Positions 33,030 through 41,531 of a stretch of 43,926 bases of DNA are shown one piece after another. The notes beneath the pieces were generated by a model. The model saw only the letters and a program-made list of their open reading frames with translations, was not told where the DNA came from and did no database searches. Within the stretch, counting starts at the first letter, position 1. Each line of letters begins with the position of its first letter. The DNA is from Bacillota bacterium (lineage in GTDB: Bacteria; Bacillota; Clostridia; Acetivibrionales; DSM-1351), in NCBI GenBank assembly GCA_023390335.1, contig JAEWCZ010000031.1, positions 1 to 43,926 of the forward strand, given 5' to 3'. The position numbers and the translations under genes were made by a program.

Positions 33030-34373
33030 CTATTCTTGAGTTTTTATCCAGATTGCACATTCAACTCTCTTTTTCTCAAGTTCGCAACCAATTTTATATG
33101 GAACATTAATATCATTGTTAAACTGGTACGCATTTGCAGCACACCCGCCACTGCAATAAAATTTTGCCCAACATTCGGCACAGTCCTTCTTGGTATACAC
33201 ATTTGACTTTTGAAAATTTTTCTGGAAATCACTATTAAATACACCTTCATGGACATTACCCATTTTAAAATTCTCATCCCCCACAAACTGATGACAGGGA
33301 TATAAATCACCTTCCGGCGTAACTGCCAAATATTCATGTCCAGAACCACATCCACCAAGTCTCTTTATAACACAAGGTCCCTGCTGTAAATCAATCATAA
33401 AATGGAAGAAATTGAAGCCACGCTCTTCGCTATCCCTTTTCACATATTCCCTTGCAAGATTTTCATACTCACTAAAAAGCTTTGGAAGATCCTGTTCGCG
33501 GATATCATAACCGGAATCCTTAGCAGCAACAACTGGCTCAATTGAAATCTGCTTAAAACCCTGATCTGCCAGATGTAGTACGTCTTCGGAAAAATCCAAA
33601 TTTTCTCTGGTAAAAGTACCTCTGACATAATAATTGTCTTGATTTCGTGATTCAGCCATATCCTGAATTTTAGGAAGAATTCTGTCATAAGTTCCTGATC
33701 CGTCAACTCTTGGCCTCATATTGTCATTGGTTTCCTTACGGCCGTCAATGCTGAGAACCACATTATGCATATTCTTATTAATAAATTCTTTTATTTCTTC
33801 ATTTAATAATACAGCATTTGTTGTAATAGTAAATCTGAAATTCTTGCCAGATTCAATTTCTCTCATTCTGGCGTATTCAACTATACCTTTAACTACATCA
33901 AAGTTCATCAGCGGCTCACCGCCAAAAAAGTCCACTTCCAAATTTCGTCTGCCTGCAGATTTTTCAATAAGAAAATCTATTGCCTTCTTTCCTGTCTCAA
34001 GATCCATCATGGTTCTGTGTCCGCCAAAGCTTCCTGTGGAGGCAAAGCAGTATTTGCATCTCAGGTTACAGTCATGACAAATATGTAGACATAAAGCCTT
34101 TACTATAGGTTTTCTCTCCCATTTATTTAAAGCATCGGAATAAGCATCCTCACTAAAAAGTAAACCTTGGGATTCGAGTTCGGCGATTTCCTCATAGGCA
34201 TCCTCAATAACCTGTTCGGTATATTTTTCGGATAGTGATTTAACTACCTGGTCTCTTGTTTCGTTCTTATATAAACCTACTACATCAAAAGCAGCATCAT
34301 CAAATACATGCACAGCACCGCTGTTTACGTCCAAGACTATATTGGTATCGTACATAGTATACTTGTGAATCAT
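33030..34373 (-). CDS. scfB: SCIFF peptide maturase, radical SAM SPASM protein (thioether cross-link forming)
   Basis: 447 residues. The N-terminal 90 residues resemble a RiPP recognition element (FDDAAFDVVGLY). The radical SAM motif CHDCNLRCKYCFA provides CxxxCxxC, followed by FFGGEPLMN. The C-terminal SPASM domain is Cys-rich: GGCGSGHEYLAV, LYPCHQFVG, KKDCAECWAKFYCSGGCAAN and IGCELEK, for auxiliary [4Fe-4S] clusters. Homologues (CteB of Clostridium thermocellum) form a sulfur-to-alpha-carbon thioether in the SCIFF peptide. It lies just downstream of scfA, beyond an intrinsic terminator, so some read-through is needed for expression unless another promoter exists. Confidence 0.96.
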   Translation of the reverse strand: MIHKYTMYDTNIVLDVNSGAVHVFDDAAFDVVGLYKNETRDQVVKSLSEKYTEQVIEDAYEEIAELESQGLLFSEDAYSDALNKWERKPIVKALCLHICHDCNLRCKYCFASTGSFGGHRTMMDLETGKKAIDFLIEKSAGRRNLEVDFFGGEPLMNFDVVKGIVEYARMREIESGKNFRFTITTNAVLLNEEIKEFINKNMHNVVLSIDGRKETNDNMRPRVDGSGTYDRILPKIQDMAESRNQDNYYVRGTFTRENLDFSEDVLHLADQGFKQISIEPVVAAKDSGYDIREQDLPKLFSEYENLAREYVKRDSEERGFNFFHFMIDLQQGPCVIKRLGGCGSGHEYLAVTPEGDLYPCHQFVGDENFKMGNVHEGVFNSDFQKNFQKSNVYTKKDCAECWAKFYCSGGCAANAYQFNNDINVPYKIGCELEKKRVECAIWIKTQE

Positions 34374-34429
34374 TTAAAGTAACCTCCTAAAGCTAAAAAA
34401 ATCCTGGATACAACACCGGGTTAACATTT

Positions 34430-34462
34430 AAAAAAGTGAAAAGTGTAAAATCACCTTTCACT
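34430..34462 (-). terminator. Intrinsic terminator (attenuator) between scfA and scfB
   Basis: On the minus strand an 11-bp stem (34452-34462 with 34435-34445, one G-T pair) with a 6-base loop is followed by at least five T residues. It lies 49 bp past the scfA stop and about 57 bp before the scfB start. Confidence 0.8.
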
Positions 34463-34510
34463 AATTTATAAATTCATACATATTAAGAATATCAATATGC
34501 ATATCTAATA

Positions 34511-34651
34511 TTACTTATTTTCGCAGCTTTGATTAGCAACTGTGCATGAAGTCTTGCAAGCTGACTGGCAAGAAGTTTGACATTCGCCACATCCACCTTT
34601 TGCAAGGCTGTTTTTAAGAGTAGCGTTATTAATTGTCTTTATATGTTTCAT
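34511..34651 (-). CDS. scfA: SCIFF ranthipeptide precursor (six cysteines in forty-five)
   Basis: 46 residues. The leader begins MKHIKTINNATLKNSLAKGG and the core carries Cys at 21, 24, 28, 32, 36 and 43, the conserved six-Cys pattern of SCIFF. Thr, Ser and other residues between the cysteines are expected acceptor positions for thioether links. It is a RiPP precursor conserved almost throughout Clostridia; its biological role is not settled. A run of six G residues lies 8 bases before the ATG. It was missed by length thresholds but is unmistakable. Its maturase is next. Confidence 0.96.
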   Translation of the reverse strand: MKHIKTINNATLKNSLAKGGCGECQTSCQSACKTSCTVANQSCENK

Positions 34652-34683
34652 TATGTAGTCCCCCCCATCAATTTTCTTAGCCG

Positions 34684-34712
34684 ATTATAGCATATCTAAT
34701 TAGTTTTGAAAA
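34684..34712 (-). promoter_or_regulatory. scfA promoter
   Basis: On the minus strand TTTTCA (34707-34712) and TATAAT (34684-34689) are 17 bases apart, and TGC directly before the -10 makes an extended -10. The start codon follows about 30 bp downstream. Confidence 0.6.
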
Positions 34713-34731
34713 GGCATTTTTTAGAAACCCG

Positions 34732-35136
34732 TTATCGCAAATTAATTCCAAATATGCCACCCAGGCAACCCACAATGGCACCGATAACCACGGATAATAT
34801 CACCTGAACATCAATTTGAAAATTTAAGAACACAAGACTGCTGGCGATGTAAAGTATAGCTACATAAAGGATTCCTACAAAGCAGCCATTCATCCAACCT
34901 TTACTCTTAACATTTTTTGTAGAGTAAGCCGATGCCACCAGTACACTCAATACAGTTGTAATAAGAACTGCAATATAGGTGTGTTTTTCAGGAAAATCTG
35001 TATATGTTAAAAATAATGCAAACCCTAAAAAACATGGAAGCGTTATAAGAAAAGCGATTATTAAGCCTTTTACTACCCTCAGCAGGTTTATGTGTTCATC
35101 CAGTGTTTTTTTTAATCCAGGTGTCTGTACGCCCAT
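34732..35136 (-). CDS. yrzE: TIGR04086 family membrane protein (YrzE-like)
   Basis: 134 residues from the chosen start. Four membrane helices (about 20-45, 53-71, 80-101 and 107-131) with a short Lys-rich N terminus. Position between yajC and the SCIFF genes matches the small membrane protein YrzE/TIGR04086 family of Firmicutes; no function is established. GGAGGT before the ATG at 35136 rules out longer starts up to 35199. Confidence 0.75.
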   Translation of the reverse strand: MGVQTPGLKKTLDEHINLLRVVKGLIIAFLITLPCFLGFALFLTYTDFPEKHTYIAVLITTVLSVLVASAYSTKNVKSKGWMNGCFVGILYVAILYIASSLVFLNFQIDVQVILSVVIGAIVGCLGGIFGINLR

Positions 35137-35237
35137 AGTGTACCTCCAAAAATATAATATAAAATGTTCTTTGTATATCATATTTTTGAGGTAGTCCACT
35201 TAGAACAGTTGGCAAGAATTAATTATATTTTCATTTA

Positions 35238-35519
35238 TTAGCCTTCAACAGGCTTTGCAACATCTTTAATTGCCCAACGCTTTACAAGTATCTTGTTTTT
35301 ATCAACGCCGGATTCGATGTATATTTCGTCATCTTTTATGTTTATAATCTTACCAACTATACCTCCTATAGTTGTAACGCCCCATCCAACTTGAAGTGAA
35401 TTAAGCATTTGCTGGGTCTTCTTCTCCTTCTTTTTCTGAGGAAGAATAAGCATTACATACATAAGTCCCATAATTAAAACCAAAGGTAAAACTAATTGAA
35501 CTAACGCTGCTGCTGCCAT
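35238..35519 (-). CDS. yajC: Preprotein translocase accessory subunit YajC
   Basis: 93 residues. One N-terminal membrane helix (about 9-28) precedes PQKKKEKKTQQMLNSLQVG, GVTTIGGIVGKIINIKDDEIYIE and a short C terminus, matching YajC. It associates with SecDF. GGAGG precedes the ATG. It lies between tgt and yrzE, the order conserved in Firmicutes. Confidence 0.95.
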   Translation of the reverse strand: MAAAALVQLVLPLVLIMGLMYVMLILPQKKKEKKTQQMLNSLQVGWGVTTIGGIVGKIINIKDDEIYIESGVDKNKILVKRWAIKDVAKPVEG

Positions 35520-35574
35520 TACTAAAAACCTCCTGTAAATATTTATTTAACACAGTTAAACTGTATTATCCATA

Positions 35575-36696
35575 TTATTTAGTATAGCCATATTTCAGAT
35601 AAAATTCATCCCTGAAGCTGGCAAGCCTATCATCCATTATAGCCTGTCTTACTTGTTTCATCAAGTTAATTAAGAAATATAAGTTATGCCAGGTTGTAAG
35701 TCTCAAACCCAAAAGCTCTCCACATTTAATTAGGTGTCTGATGTATGCTCTTGAATAGTTTCGGCAGACATAGCAATCACATTCCGGATCCAGCTTTGAA
35801 AAATCTCTTGAATATTTTGCATCACGGATTATAACTCTACCCCTGCTTGTAAGAACTGTACCGTTCCTTCCTATTCTTGTGGGAAGGACACAGTCAAACA
35901 TATCAATACCTCTTAAGGCTCCCTCTATAAGATAGTCCGGAGTACCAACCCCCATCAGGTATCTGGGTTTATCAGCAGGCATAAGAGGAGCTGTGTAATC
36001 CAATACCTCATACATAATCTCTGCAGGCTCACCAACGCTTAAACCTCCTATTGCATAACCAGGAAAATCCAATTCTTTTAGTTGTTTAGCACTTTCTATT
36101 CTCAAATCTTTGTACATTCCGCCCTGAATTATGCCGAAAAGTGACTGTTTTTCCGTATTTGTATGAGCTTCCTTACATCTTTTTGCCCATCTTGTGGTAC
36201 GTTCCATTGACTTCTTAACATAATCATATTCAGCCGGATAAGGTGCACATTCATCAAAAGCCATTATTATATCTGCACCGAGATCATTTTCTATTCCCAT
36301 TACAGATTCCGGTGTAAATACATGTTTTGAGCCATCCAGATGAGATCTGAAGGTTACACCTTCTTCTGTAATTTTTCTAAGTCCGCTCAGACTGAATACC
36401 TGAAAACCGCCGCTGTCCGTTAGTATCGGTCTGTCCCAATTCATAAACCCATGGAGGCCTCCTGCCTGCTTAACAATATCCTGACCAGGCCTCAGGTAGC
36501 AATGATATGTGTTGCTTAAAATTATTCTTGCATCTATCTCCTTTAATTCTTCAGGAGACATACCTTTTACTGTCGCAAGAGTTCCGACAGGCATAAAAAC
36601 AGGTGTATCAAAAGAGCCGTGAGGTGTATGCACCTTACCTAGTCTTGCACCTGTTTGCTTACAAGTTTTTATTAATTCATAAGTAACTGCTGCCAT
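35575..36696 (-). CDS. tgt: tRNA-guanine transglycosylase
   Basis: 373 residues. The active-site segment DSGGFQVFSL and GGLSVGEP (nucleophile and substrate-binding loops) are present, with DCVLPTRIGRNGT. The zinc site is CDCYVCRNYSRAYIRHL (three Cys plus His). The enzyme exchanges guanine for preQ1 at the wobble position of Asp, Asn, His and Tyr tRNAs; the tRNA-Asn(GTT) gene in this window is a substrate type. It lies 39 bp downstream of queA. Confidence 0.98.
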   Translation of the reverse strand: MAAVTYELIKTCKQTGARLGKVHTPHGSFDTPVFMPVGTLATVKGMSPEELKEIDARIILSNTYHCYLRPGQDIVKQAGGLHGFMNWDRPILTDSGGFQVFSLSGLRKITEEGVTFRSHLDGSKHVFTPESVMGIENDLGADIIMAFDECAPYPAEYDYVKKSMERTTRWAKRCKEAHTNTEKQSLFGIIQGGMYKDLRIESAKQLKELDFPGYAIGGLSVGEPAEIMYEVLDYTAPLMPADKPRYLMGVGTPDYLIEGALRGIDMFDCVLPTRIGRNGTVLTSRGRVIIRDAKYSRDFSKLDPECDCYVCRNYSRAYIRHLIKCGELLGLRLTTWHNLYFLINLMKQVRQAIMDDRLASFRDEFYLKYGYTK

Positions 36697-36735
36697 AGTA
36701 ATTACCTTTCTAATTTATTAATTATATTATTTATA

Positions 36736-37758
36736 TTATTTAATAAACATCGCGTCTCCGAAGCTGAAAAATCTATATTTTTCTTCTACAGCTACGTTGT
36801 ATGCATGAAGCACATTATCCCTACCCGCTAAAGAACTTACCAGCATTATAAGTGTTGATTCGGGCAGATGAAAGTTTGTAATAAGCCTGTCTACAACTTT
36901 AAACTCATATCCGGGATATATAAATATATCTGTCCATCCGTCACAAGGTGCTATTTTGCCGCTTTTACCTACAGTTTCTAATACCCTGCAGCTGGTAGTA
37001 CCAACAGCTACAACTTTTTTTCCTTTTTGTCGTGTATCGTTTATTATATCACATGTTTCCTTACTTATTGAATAATATTCAGAGTGCATTTTATGTTGAG
37101 TTATGTCGTCAACCTTTACAGGTCTGAATGTACCGAGACCTACATGAAGCATAACATATGATATTTTTACACCTTTTTGCTCCAAAGAATGCAAAAGCTC
37201 ACTGGTAAAATGAAGTCCGGCGGTTGGGGCCGCCGCAGAGCCATTGACCTTGGCATATACAGTCTGATATCTCTCCGGGTTTTCCAGTTTTTCAGTAATG
37301 TACGGCGGCAAGGGCATTATACCTACTCTGTCCAGTATTTCTTCAAAAACACCTTCATATATAAACCTAACAAGCCTGTTTCCTTCCTCAAGTACTTCCA
37401 GAATCTCAGCTTTAAGTTCACCGTTTCCGAAAACAAATCTGCTCCCCGGCTTTGCCTTCTTGCCGGGCCTTAAAATTACTTCCCACTTGTCTCCTTCAAC
37501 CCTTTTTAGCAAAACGAATTCTATCTTTCCGCCTGTACCCTCTTTTTCACCCAAAAGCCTTGCAGGTATAACTCTGGTATTGTTCAGAACCAGACAATCA
37601 CCTTCGTCCAGGTAATTAACTATGTCCTTAAATAATTTATGTTTAATATCTCCGGTTTCCTTATCCAGCACCATCAGCCGGGACATATCCCGCTTTTCTA
37701 TGGGATGTTGTGCGATAAGTTCCTCCGGAAGGTAATAATCGAAATCGTGCAAGTTCAC
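36736..37758 (-). CDS. queA: S-adenosylmethionine:tRNA ribosyltransferase-isomerase
   Basis: 340 residues, the usual size. Family segments in order: FDYYLPEELIAQHP, NNTRVIPARLLG, GSAAAPTAGLHFT, HVGLGTFRPV and TNFHLPESTLIMLVS. QueA adds the epoxycyclopentane ring to preQ1 in tRNA, the step after Tgt. The start is GTG, with GGAGG about 9 bases upstream. It leads the long minus-strand cluster to secF. Confidence 0.97.
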   Translation of the reverse strand: MNLHDFDYYLPEELIAQHPIEKRDMSRLMVLDKETGDIKHKLFKDIVNYLDEGDCLVLNNTRVIPARLLGEKEGTGGKIEFVLLKRVEGDKWEVILRPGKKAKPGSRFVFGNGELKAEILEVLEEGNRLVRFIYEGVFEEILDRVGIMPLPPYITEKLENPERYQTVYAKVNGSAAAPTAGLHFTSELLHSLEQKGVKISYVMLHVGLGTFRPVKVDDITQHKMHSEYYSISKETCDIINDTRQKGKKVVAVGTTSCRVLETVGKSGKIAPCDGWTDIFIYPGYEFKVVDRLITNFHLPESTLIMLVSSLAGRDNVLHAYNVAVEEKYRFFSFGDAMFIK

Positions 37759-37884
37759 CTAAAATAACCTCCAATTTTTCTTCTATTATTATGTCTGTTT
37801 AATATAAATAACAATCATAAAACTTAATGCATAAAATAAACCAATAAATATCATACATTATAATCGTTTATATTACAAATATTA

Positions 37885-37913
37885 TTGCCATACATAATCT
37901 TTTTTTGTATAAT
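37885..37913 (+). promoter_or_regulatory. lysC promoter
   Basis: TTGCCA (37885-37890) and a perfect TATAAT (37908-37913) are exactly 17 bases apart. The leader of about 100 nt has a small hairpin (GGGAC with GTCCC near 37960). No riboswitch is seen here. Confidence 0.7.
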
Positions 37914-38021
37914 TTATGAGATAATCGTATGAAGTTCCATATGCTCTTATATTTACTTAGGGACAATAAGTCCCCATGTTTTGAGAGTAAATTTTTAATA
38001 TAAATGGATGGAGGATTCAAA

Positions 38022-39386
38022 ATGAAAGTAGCAAAATTTGGAGGAACCTCTTTAGCTAATGCAGAACAGATTAAAAAAGTTTGTAGTATCGTACTTGCTG
38101 ATAGCGAGAGAAAGGTTATTGTTGTATCCGCCCCGGGTAAAAGGGATGCTTCGGATACTAAAGTTACAGATTTACTTATTGCATGTGCACAAAAACACCT
38201 GGAAACAGGAAATTCTGCTGCAGAACTTGAAGCTGTTGTAAAAAGATTCAAGGACATAGCGGATGAACTTGGACTTGATGATGAAATTGTTAAAATGATC
38301 AAGGCTGATTTAGAAGAAAGACTTAAACTGGACACTTCTCATACAGGTATGTTCATGGATGCTATGAAAGCTGCCGGAGAGGACAACAGTGCAAAATTAG
38401 TAGCTGCATATTTAAACAGTATTGGAAGAAAAGCTGAATATGTATCTCCTAAAAGAGCTGGCCTACTAATGAGTGATGAATTTGGAAATGCACAGGTTTT
38501 ACCTGAATCCTATGAAAATCTTAAGATGATTAACAACATTGAAGGCATTGTTATATTCCCGGGTTTCTTTGGGTATACAAAAGATGGAAATGTTGCAACT
38601 TTTCCTCGTGGTGGTTCAGATATAACTGGTTCTATTTTGGCAGCTGCATTAAAGGCTGACTTATACGAGAACTTTACCGATGTGGATTCAGTATATGCGG
38701 CTCATCCTGGATTGGTTCATAATCCTGTTGCCGTACCTGAACTGACTTACCGTGAAATGAGGGAATTATCATATGCCGGTTTCTCGGTATTACATGAAGA
38801 TACGCTGGTTCCGGTATTTATGGCTGGAGTTCCGGTTTGTATCAAGAACACTAATAATCCAACGGCTCCCGGAACAAAAATTTCTCTAACCAGAGATTAT
38901 TCACCGAACCATGTTGTTGGAATAGCAAGTGATTCAGGATTCTGCTGTATCTATGTGAGCAAGTTTATGATGAACAGAGAAGTAGGTTTCGGAAGAAAGC
39001 TTCTTCAAATTCTTGAAGATGAAGGTATTTCTTATGAACATACTCCATCAGGTATTGACAACATTTCTATAATACTAAAACAGAAGCAACTAAAAGAAGG
39101 TATAGAGCAGAAAATTGTTGAACGTATTAAAAATGAATTGAAGGTTGATGATGTTTCTATTGATCACGACCTTGCTATGATAATAATTGTCGGCGAAGGT
39201 ATGAAAAATACCGTTGGAACTGCTTCAAGAGCCACAACTGCTCTAGCAAAGGCATCTATCAGTTTAGAAATGATTAATCAAGGTTCATCAGAAATAACAA
39301 TGATGTTCGCAGTAAGAGAGAATGAAGCACATAAAGCCGTTATTTCACTATATAACGAATTTTTCCTTAACAAATTATACAAATAG
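38022..39386 (+). CDS. lysC: Aspartate kinase
   Basis: 454 residues. KFGGTSLANAEQ is the ATP/phosphate N-terminal motif, followed by FPRGGSDITGSILAAAL and the FTDVDSVYAAHPGLVHNP substrate region of the amino-acid kinase fold. Two ACT domains (about 300-380 and 385-454) provide feedback regulation. The step is the first of the aspartate family (lysine, threonine, methionine and diaminopimelate). An in-frame ATG at 38004 is rejected because GGAGG precedes the ATG at 38022. It is alone, ending at a perfect palindrome. Confidence 0.96.
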   Translation: MKVAKFGGTSLANAEQIKKVCSIVLADSERKVIVVSAPGKRDASDTKVTDLLIACAQKHLETGNSAAELEAVVKRFKDIADELGLDDEIVKMIKADLEERLKLDTSHTGMFMDAMKAAGEDNSAKLVAAYLNSIGRKAEYVSPKRAGLLMSDEFGNAQVLPESYENLKMINNIEGIVIFPGFFGYTKDGNVATFPRGGSDITGSILAAALKADLYENFTDVDSVYAAHPGLVHNPVAVPELTYREMRELSYAGFSVLHEDTLVPVFMAGVPVCIKNTNNPTAPGTKISLTRDYSPNHVVGIASDSGFCCIYVSKFMMNREVGFGRKLLQILEDEGISYEHTPSGIDNISIILKQKQLKEGIEQKIVERIKNELKVDDVSIDHDLAMIIIVGEGMKNTVGTASRATTALAKASISLEMINQGSSEITMMFAVRENEAHKAVISLYNEFFLNKLYK

Positions 39387-39388
39387 AA

Positions 39389-39435
39389 AATATATTAAAA
39401 GGGACTCATTTTTAATGAGTCCCTTTTAATATATT
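39389..39435. terminator. Perfect 22-bp palindrome, bidirectional terminator
   Basis: Arms at 39389-39410 and 39414-39435 are exact complements around a three-base TTT loop. The GC-rich core (GGGACTCAT) is bordered by A- and T-rich ends, so it serves both lysC and the convergent SpoIID-like gene. Confidence 0.9.
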
Positions 39436-39439
39436 CCAA

Positions 39440-41080
39440 CTATTTCTTAATCTCAACTTTTGTACCCGTATAATAGTTAGTCAGTATTTGTTCATATGTA
39501 AAACCTGCTTTTGCCATACCCATAGCACCTTCCTGACTCATTCCTACAGCATGCCCCCATCCTTTGCCTGTAAAAACATATTCGGCAGGATTTGCAGATA
39601 TAGTCGATTCTTTACCATCTGCACTGATAATAGTTACTGTTTGAGACGGATTTGTATATGTCTGTTCGCCGTCTTTGGTAATTACCTTTATCTGGCTTAG
39701 AGATACATTTTCTGTTTTGTTATTAACCTGAACATTTAAATTTCCATCAGAAGAAATGTTATACATTTGGCTTGGCAGACTCAGAAATGTTCTACATCTG
39801 TCTTTTGTAATTGTAACGCCTTCCGGTTTTAACGTCCCCGTAATAATCAATTCGATTGGTCTTCCGGCTGCTGAGTACTTGGTAATTTTTATGCCCGTTA
39901 CAGTTCCTAGCCCATAACTTTTTAGTTTTGTACTTATTTCATCTGCTGTAAACTTCATTGTCCAATTATAGTTATAAGATTTGCCCGATTCGTATTTATC
40001 TTCAACACTTTTAAGATATGGAATGCTATTCCCCCAAACATTTGCTGCATCCTCAGTTCTACCTCCTGTGGACGCCGAAAAGACAGTTTCAGCAAGAGCT
40101 CCGTTATAGGTTACAACCATATCACGGGTTTCATCAACGGCTTTGTTTGTATTGGCATTTTCCGAGCTATAGCCCTTATATACTTGGCAATCGGTTGTTG
40201 CACATAAATTAAAACCATACTTTGAATGCTTGTTAATTGATTTGTAAGAATACGTTCTGGCTGCTACCGCTTGAGTCTTTAATGCTTCAATATTTGAATA
40301 TGCAGGCATTTCGTTTGGAACTACACCGTATAAATATTCCTCAAAAGGCAGTACATTAATAATCGTCATATCACTACCGGATAATCTATTAAACTCAATC
40401 TGCCCCCTATATAAGCTTGTTCCGATTTTAACAGGATTGGTATTGGTTGATGACAGTGATCTTCCTCTTAAAAGATTAACGGAAGATGCATACATGAACA
40501 AAACATTACCATTTAGATCAGCACCGTAAATTCTAGTAGTAATTTCATCTATTACAGTATATGTGTTTTCTCCTAATTTTGATTTAATAGTATTCACAGC
40601 TGCTTGAGCAGCCGATTTGCTAACGTAAAAACCTGTCCATATTTGCCAACCCAAATCAGTATACACAGGATATGCGGTTATACCTTTCTGACTATAACTC
40701 TGGATAGGTGACACTGTATCATTATACGTATTGTATGTACCATTGAGCTGAATATGGAAAGGGCCGCTTGTAGGATTTCCATTAAGAGCGACTGGCTTAA
40801 AATTTGTTCCGCTCTGTATAAAGTAACTATCTTTTCTAATTGTAACCGTCTGGCCAGCTTCCGAATTATAGATATTGTTGTATTTGCCTGTTTTTATATC
40901 ATAATCACAGAATGATACTCCCTTGTCGCAACTGATATTAATCTGACTCTGAGCCGTTGACCCGTAAAATAAACCTATTTTTACAGACGCCGCTTCGGCC
41001 GCTGATGTATTCAAATTGTTGAATCCCGGCAACATCATAAATAGCATTACAATACCTAAAAAAAAGCACATTTTTTTCAT
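39440..41080 (-). CDS. SpoIID/LytB-domain protein, secreted
   Basis: 546 residues with a signal peptide (about 1-28, cleavage possibly near AEA). A SPOR-like segment (about 135-185, IWTGFYVSKSAAQAAVNTIK) precedes the SpoIID domain from about 225: NVLPFEEYLYGVVPNEMPAYSNIEALKTQAVAARTYSY, with the catalytic Glu of SpoIID lytic transglycosylases, then STGGRTEDAANVWG and a C-terminal GKGWGHAVGMSQEGAMGMAKAGFTYEQILTNYY. The enzyme strips denuded glycan during spore engulfment; paralogues outside the spoIIIE/spoIID loci also exist, so the role here is not certain. It is alone, with a candidate Spo0A box upstream. Confidence 0.88.
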   Translation of the reverse strand: MKKMCFFLGIVMLFMMLPGFNNLNTSAAEAASVKIGLFYGSTAQSQINISCDKGVSFCDYDIKTGKYNNIYNSEAGQTVTIRKDSYFIQSGTNFKPVALNGNPTSGPFHIQLNGTYNTYNDTVSPIQSYSQKGITAYPVYTDLGWQIWTGFYVSKSAAQAAVNTIKSKLGENTYTVIDEITTRIYGADLNGNVLFMYASSVNLLRGRSLSSTNTNPVKIGTSLYRGQIEFNRLSGSDMTIINVLPFEEYLYGVVPNEMPAYSNIEALKTQAVAARTYSYKSINKHSKYGFNLCATTDCQVYKGYSSENANTNKAVDETRDMVVTYNGALAETVFSASTGGRTEDAANVWGNSIPYLKSVEDKYESGKSYNYNWTMKFTADEISTKLKSYGLGTVTGIKITKYSAAGRPIELIITGTLKPEGVTITKDRCRTFLSLPSQMYNISSDGNLNVQVNNKTENVSLSQIKVITKDGEQTYTNPSQTVTIISADGKESTISANPAEYVFTGKGWGHAVGMSQEGAMGMAKAGFTYEQILTNYYTGTKVEIKK

Positions 41081-41116
41081 TTGTTTGAACTCCCCACTTT
41101 TTCATTTTCTCTTAAC

Positions 41117-41123
41117 TTCGACA
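41117..41123 (-). promoter_or_regulatory. Candidate Spo0A box upstream of the SpoIID-like gene
   Basis: TGTCGAA reads on the minus strand 37 bp upstream of the ATG at 41080, a typical 0A box core. No consensus housekeeping promoter is seen between it and the gene, and a single seven-base match is weak evidence. Confidence 0.35.
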
Positions 41124-41210
41124 AGGTCAAAAATACATCCTGCCTTGTTTATTAAATTGTAACAATAATGAAACATAGTTCATATAATATTAAAATCAGA
41201 TGTAAATAAA

Positions 41211-41240
41211 TTGACACTTGATATAACGGAATGTTATTAT
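41211..41240 (+). promoter_or_regulatory. dap operon promoter
   Basis: A perfect TTGACA (41211-41216) is followed by TATTAT (41235-41240, 18-base spacer). It is about 20 bp before the lysine riboswitch. Confidence 0.75.
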
Positions 41241-41260
41241 AGAAAAAAAGAATATATGCT

Positions 41261-41432
41261 AGATAGAGGTGCGTTTTTTAATAGTATGAACAATGAGGAT
41301 TCTGGGGTCTTATGATTTGTTCTGAAAGGAAAAGACGCCGAAGGCAGTACTGTACCCCGAGCATCGTAATGCCTGGTTTCAAGGTTAATAGCCTTGTGAC
41401 TGTCATCATTTTAAAATGGTGGAGCGCTATCT
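41261..41432 (+). promoter_or_regulatory. Lysine riboswitch (L box)
   Basis: The stretch begins AGATAGAGGTGCG and ends GGAGCGCTATCT, whose outer bases form P1 (AGATAG with CTATCT). Internal landmarks of the family are GAAAGGAAAAGACGCCGAAGGC and the CCGAGCAT and GCCTGG arms. It binds lysine and, through the downstream terminator hairpin, should stop transcription of dapA-dapB-ACT when lysine is plentiful. Confidence 0.95.
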
Positions 41433-41468
41433 GTTTTTAATTATATTTCACTATAATTTGTTAAACAG

Positions 41469-41496
41469 ACGTCGGCGGTACTGCCGGCGTTTTTTA
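41469..41496 (+). terminator. Riboswitch-controlled terminator before dapA
   Basis: An 8-bp GC-rich stem (ACGTCGGC with GCCGGCGT, one G-T pair) with a 6-base loop is followed by six T residues. It is the expression platform of the lysine riboswitch. Confidence 0.9.
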
Positions 41497-41531
41497 ATTA
41501 CATTATATTGTTTTATGAAAGGGTGGAAACA

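Noticed and set aside
34373..34420. Second hairpin (CCTGG with CCGGG) followed by T residues just upstream of scfB
   Set aside because: Only 5 bp, with a wobble pair; too weak to report as a separate terminator.
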